A stretch of DNA of 5,960 bases, taken from Anaerocolumna jejuensis DSM 15929 (GTDB lineage: Bacteria > Bacillota > Clostridia > Lachnospirales > Lachnospiraceae). The position numbers were made by a program, and so were the translations under genes. Below, piece after piece: positions 4,659 through 5,960 of the stretch; positions within the stretch are counted from its first letter, which is position 1; each line of letters opens with the position of its first letter. Under the pieces are notes generated by a model. It worked only from the letters and a program-made list of their open reading frames with translations, had not been told where the DNA came from and searched no databases. The DNA lies in assembly GCF_900142215.1 (NCBI RefSeq), contig NZ_FRAC01000061.1, positions 1 to 5,960 on the forward strand, read 5' to 3'.

Positions 4659-5369
4659 TCAGGTCTGACTTTCCAATTTCTCGGCCCTTTCCCTTTCAGC
4701 CTGGGACATTCTTAAGTACACAGGTTCAAAGGTGTCGGCATCTTCCGTAATTCCCGCCTTATAATATTCTATCCCCAGGGCTCCAAGGACTGCTGCCCTC
4801 TGTTTGGAAAGATGTATCGGAGCTGTCAGGTAAGGAACCTTAAGTAAGGGAACAAACTTTTGAAGCTGAGCTTCCACCCCATCCCCTAAGAAAATGACTT
4901 CCCTGTTATACTCATTTAGCTTTTCTGCCAATTCTTCTACTTCTGCTGCAAACTGAGGAAGAAGTACGTGAAATTTTCCTTCTCTCCATTCATATAATCC
5001 GGTATATACCTGATTTCTTCTGGCATCCATCATAGGGCAGAGCAATTTATCCGTTCCATATAAATTATAGGCCAGGGAATCTACCGTAGGTATATTTACT
5101 ATGGGTATATTACAAACCAGGGCCAGACCCTTGGCAGTTGAAGCACCGATTCGAAGTCCGGTAAAGGAACCCGGTCCCCCAGCAACGGCAATTGCATCCA
5201 TGTCTTTTATATCCATGTCAATTATTTTAAGCACCTCATCTACCATTGGTAAAAGGGTCTGTGAATGGGTCTTCTTATTGTTGACAGTAAATTCAGCCAG
5301 TACTTTATCCTCTGTTACCACAGCCGCAGAAGCAACAAGTCCGGAACTGTCCAGTGCTAATATCTTCAT
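4659..5369 (-). CDS. tsaB: tRNA threonylcarbamoyladenosine biosynthesis protein TsaB
   Basis: TsaB is the non-catalytic paralogue of TsaD. It dimerises with TsaD and, with TsaE, forms the bacterial complex that makes t6A37. The 236-residue length is usual for the YeaZ/TsaB family. It shows the ASKHA N-terminal strand MKILALDSSG (1-10), THSQTLLP (34-41) and the family signature GGPGSFTGLRIG (64-75), followed by STAKGLA and DARRNQVY (115-122). It lacks the HxEGH metal motif of TsaD, as expected. The ATG at 5369 has AAAGGAG at 5380-5386. It begins 18 nt after the tsaE stop, with its binding site partly overlapping that stop region, so the two are almost certainly one transcript. The AGACCTGA at its stop codon (4659-4666) recurs 30 nt downstream (4629-4636) in the first arm of the hairpin array. 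Confidence 0.95.
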   Translation of the reverse strand: MKILALDSSGLVASAAVVTEDKVLAEFTVNNKKTHSQTLLPMVDEVLKIIDMDIKDMDAIAVAGGPGSFTGLRIGASTAKGLALVCNIPIVNIPTVDSLAYNLYGTDKLLCPMMDARRNQVYTGLYEWREGKFHVLLPQFAAEVEELAEKLNEYNREVIFLGDGVEAQLQKFVPLLKVPYLTAPIHLSKQRAAVLGALGIEYYKAGITEDADTFEPVYLRMSQAERERAEKLESQT

Positions 5370-5387
5370 ATTAACCTAACTCCTTTG

Positions 5388-5828
5388 CTAAATATCTTTA
5401 AGCTCTCCGTTCGTTACTGTGATCTTACGGTAATCAAAGCCTTTTGCTGTGTTCTTTTCTATGGTGATGGATACGCAGGTTTCAGGAAGCAGTTCTTTTA
5501 TCAGCTCTGCCCATTCTATGAGGCAAACGCCTTCTCTATAGAAGTAATCTTCGTAGCCGATTTCCTCCATCTCTTCAATATCTTCAATACGGTACACATC
5601 AAAATGATACAAGGGGAGTCTGCCTTCCTCATATTCGGATACTATGGTAAAGGTCGGACTGTTTACCGGCTCCGTTATTTCAAGTCCTCTGGCAAAGCCC
5701 TGGGTAAAGACCGTCTTTCCTGTTCCCAAGTCTCCCGATAAGCAATATACCTCTCCCTTTTTCGCCTGTTCTCCCAGGCTTTTCCCAAATTCAAAGGTTT
5801 CTTCCCTGCTATTGGTTTCTACTATCAT
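5388..5828 (-). CDS. tsaE: tRNA threonylcarbamoyladenosine biosynthesis ATPase TsaE
   Basis: TsaE is a small P-loop ATPase that binds the TsaB-TsaD dimer and is needed for repeated rounds of t6A synthesis. The 146 residues match the YjeE/TsaE family. Visible are the Walker A GDLGTGKT (32-39, K38 and T39), the switch-like region VNSPTFTIVSEY (55-66), the acidic YHFDVYR (74-80) with D77 as Walker B-like residue, and LIEWAE (103-108) with E105 and W106, all family hallmarks. The ATG at 5828 is preceded by AGAGGA (5841-5846) at a rather long 12-nt spacing. It is the first gene of its transcript, behind TATAAT at 5888-5893. TsaC/YwlC, which makes the threonylcarbamoyl-AMP intermediate, is not in the window. 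Confidence 0.95.
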   Translation of the reverse strand: MIVETNSREETFEFGKSLGEQAKKGEVYCLSGDLGTGKTVFTQGFARGLEITEPVNSPTFTIVSEYEEGRLPLYHFDVYRIEDIEEMEEIGYEDYFYREGVCLIEWAELIKELLPETCVSITIEKNTAKGFDYRKITVTNGELKDI

Positions 5829-5887
5829 ATATTTTCACAGTCCTCTGTAATTACTTAAGTTAACACAATCAGCTAACTTCTGGGACA

Positions 5888-5916
5888 ATTATAGCAGATT
5901 CTGTGAAAATTAAAAA
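5888..5916 (-). promoter_or_regulatory. Probable promoter of the tsaE-tsaB transcript
   Basis: On the minus strand the -10 is a perfect TATAAT (5888-5893). At 17-bp spacing the -35 is only TTTTTA (5911-5916, 3 of 6), within an A/T-rich tract. The expected start near 5881 gives a 5' UTR of about 53 nt. The weak -35 inside an inverted repeat suggests that an activator or repressor could act here; that is inference. Confidence 0.6.
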
Positions 5917-5927
5917 GCAATTTTCAC
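5903..5927. repeat. Perfect 9-bp inverted repeat over the tsaE -35 region
   Basis: Arms 5903-5911 (GTGAAAATT) and 5919-5927 (AATTTTCAC) are perfect complements around 7 nt. The repeat covers the predicted -35 of tsaE, a typical operator position. On the plus strand it is followed by TTTTTATTT, so it could also act as a weak A/T-rich terminator for plus-strand transcription. A further copy of one arm, ATTTTCACAG, lies at 5831-5840 in the tsaE leader and forms a 10-bp inverted pair with 5901-5910. Confidence 0.6.
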
Positions 5928-5960
5928 TTTTTATTTAGGCAGTACTGCAAGCAGGCTTGC

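Noticed and set aside
5931..5960. Possible C-terminal tail of an upstream minus-strand gene (reads ASLLAVLPK then TAA)
   Set aside because: Only 30 bases are available and the other two frames also run open for several codons before a stop, so coding cannot be judged.
5939..5960. Palindromes GCAGTACTGC (5939-5948) and GCAAGC/GCTTGC (5947-5960) at the window end
   Set aside because: They may be part of a terminator or an upstream gene, but the window ends inside the structure and no T-run follows on the minus strand.
1..5960. Mobile elements, CRISPR arrays, defence or toxin-antitoxin systems
   Set aside because: No transposase, integrase, repeat-spacer pattern or toxin-like small gene pair was seen; the genes form a housekeeping set with uniform orientation.

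Overview
The window looks like chromosomal DNA of a low-GC, Gram-positive anaerobe of the class Clostridia, most probably a Lachnospiraceae-type organism. The reasons are the A/T-rich spacers, strong GGAG-type ribosome binding sites, consensus sigma-A promoters, tRNA genes without an encoded CCA, and a clustered tsaE-tsaB-rimI/tsaD set typical of Firmicutes. The taxonomic call is inference; no species can be fixed from the sequence alone. All recognised genes are on the minus strand, so transcription runs from high to low coordinates.

In transcription order: a promoter (5888-5916) drives tsaE (5388-5828) and tsaB (4659-5369), which are 18 nt apart. A 184-nt spacer with three or four successive hairpins follows (4510-4634), then rimI (4046-4474). 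A new promoter (4010-4038) drives a small double-CxxC protein gene (3726-3971), closed by a strong intrinsic terminator (3678-3717). A third promoter (3603-3631) drives rnz (2608-3522), followed at moderate spacing by tsaD (1478-2500) and ispD (671-1390). A near-consensus promoter (571-599) then drives two serine tRNAs, UGA (470-555) and GGA (308-396). Finally a UP-element-like tract and promoter (230-280) start a long untranslated leader with a boxA-like element (138-157). This leader runs out of the low-coordinate edge and is probably the leader of a ribosomal RNA operon whose 16S gene lies just outside.

Functionally this is a translation and tRNA-maturation neighbourhood. TsaE, TsaB and TsaD form the threonylcarbamoyl transfer machinery that makes t6A37 on tRNAs reading ANN codons. 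RimI is the N-acetyltransferase usually linked to them. RNase Z trims the 3' ends of CCA-less tRNA precursors, the very type encoded by the two serine tRNA genes here. IspD belongs to the MEP isoprenoid pathway, which also supplies the prenyl donor for i6A37 on UNN-reading tRNAs such as these serine tRNAs.

No mobile element, CRISPR array, prophage or evident new defence system was found. The points of interest are the hairpin-rich tsaB-rimI spacer, the splitting of the usual t6A cluster by a self-contained zinc-ribbon-like gene and rnz, the matching promoters of the tRNA pair and the putative rRNA operon, and the apparent lack of terminators between ispD, the tRNAs and that operon.
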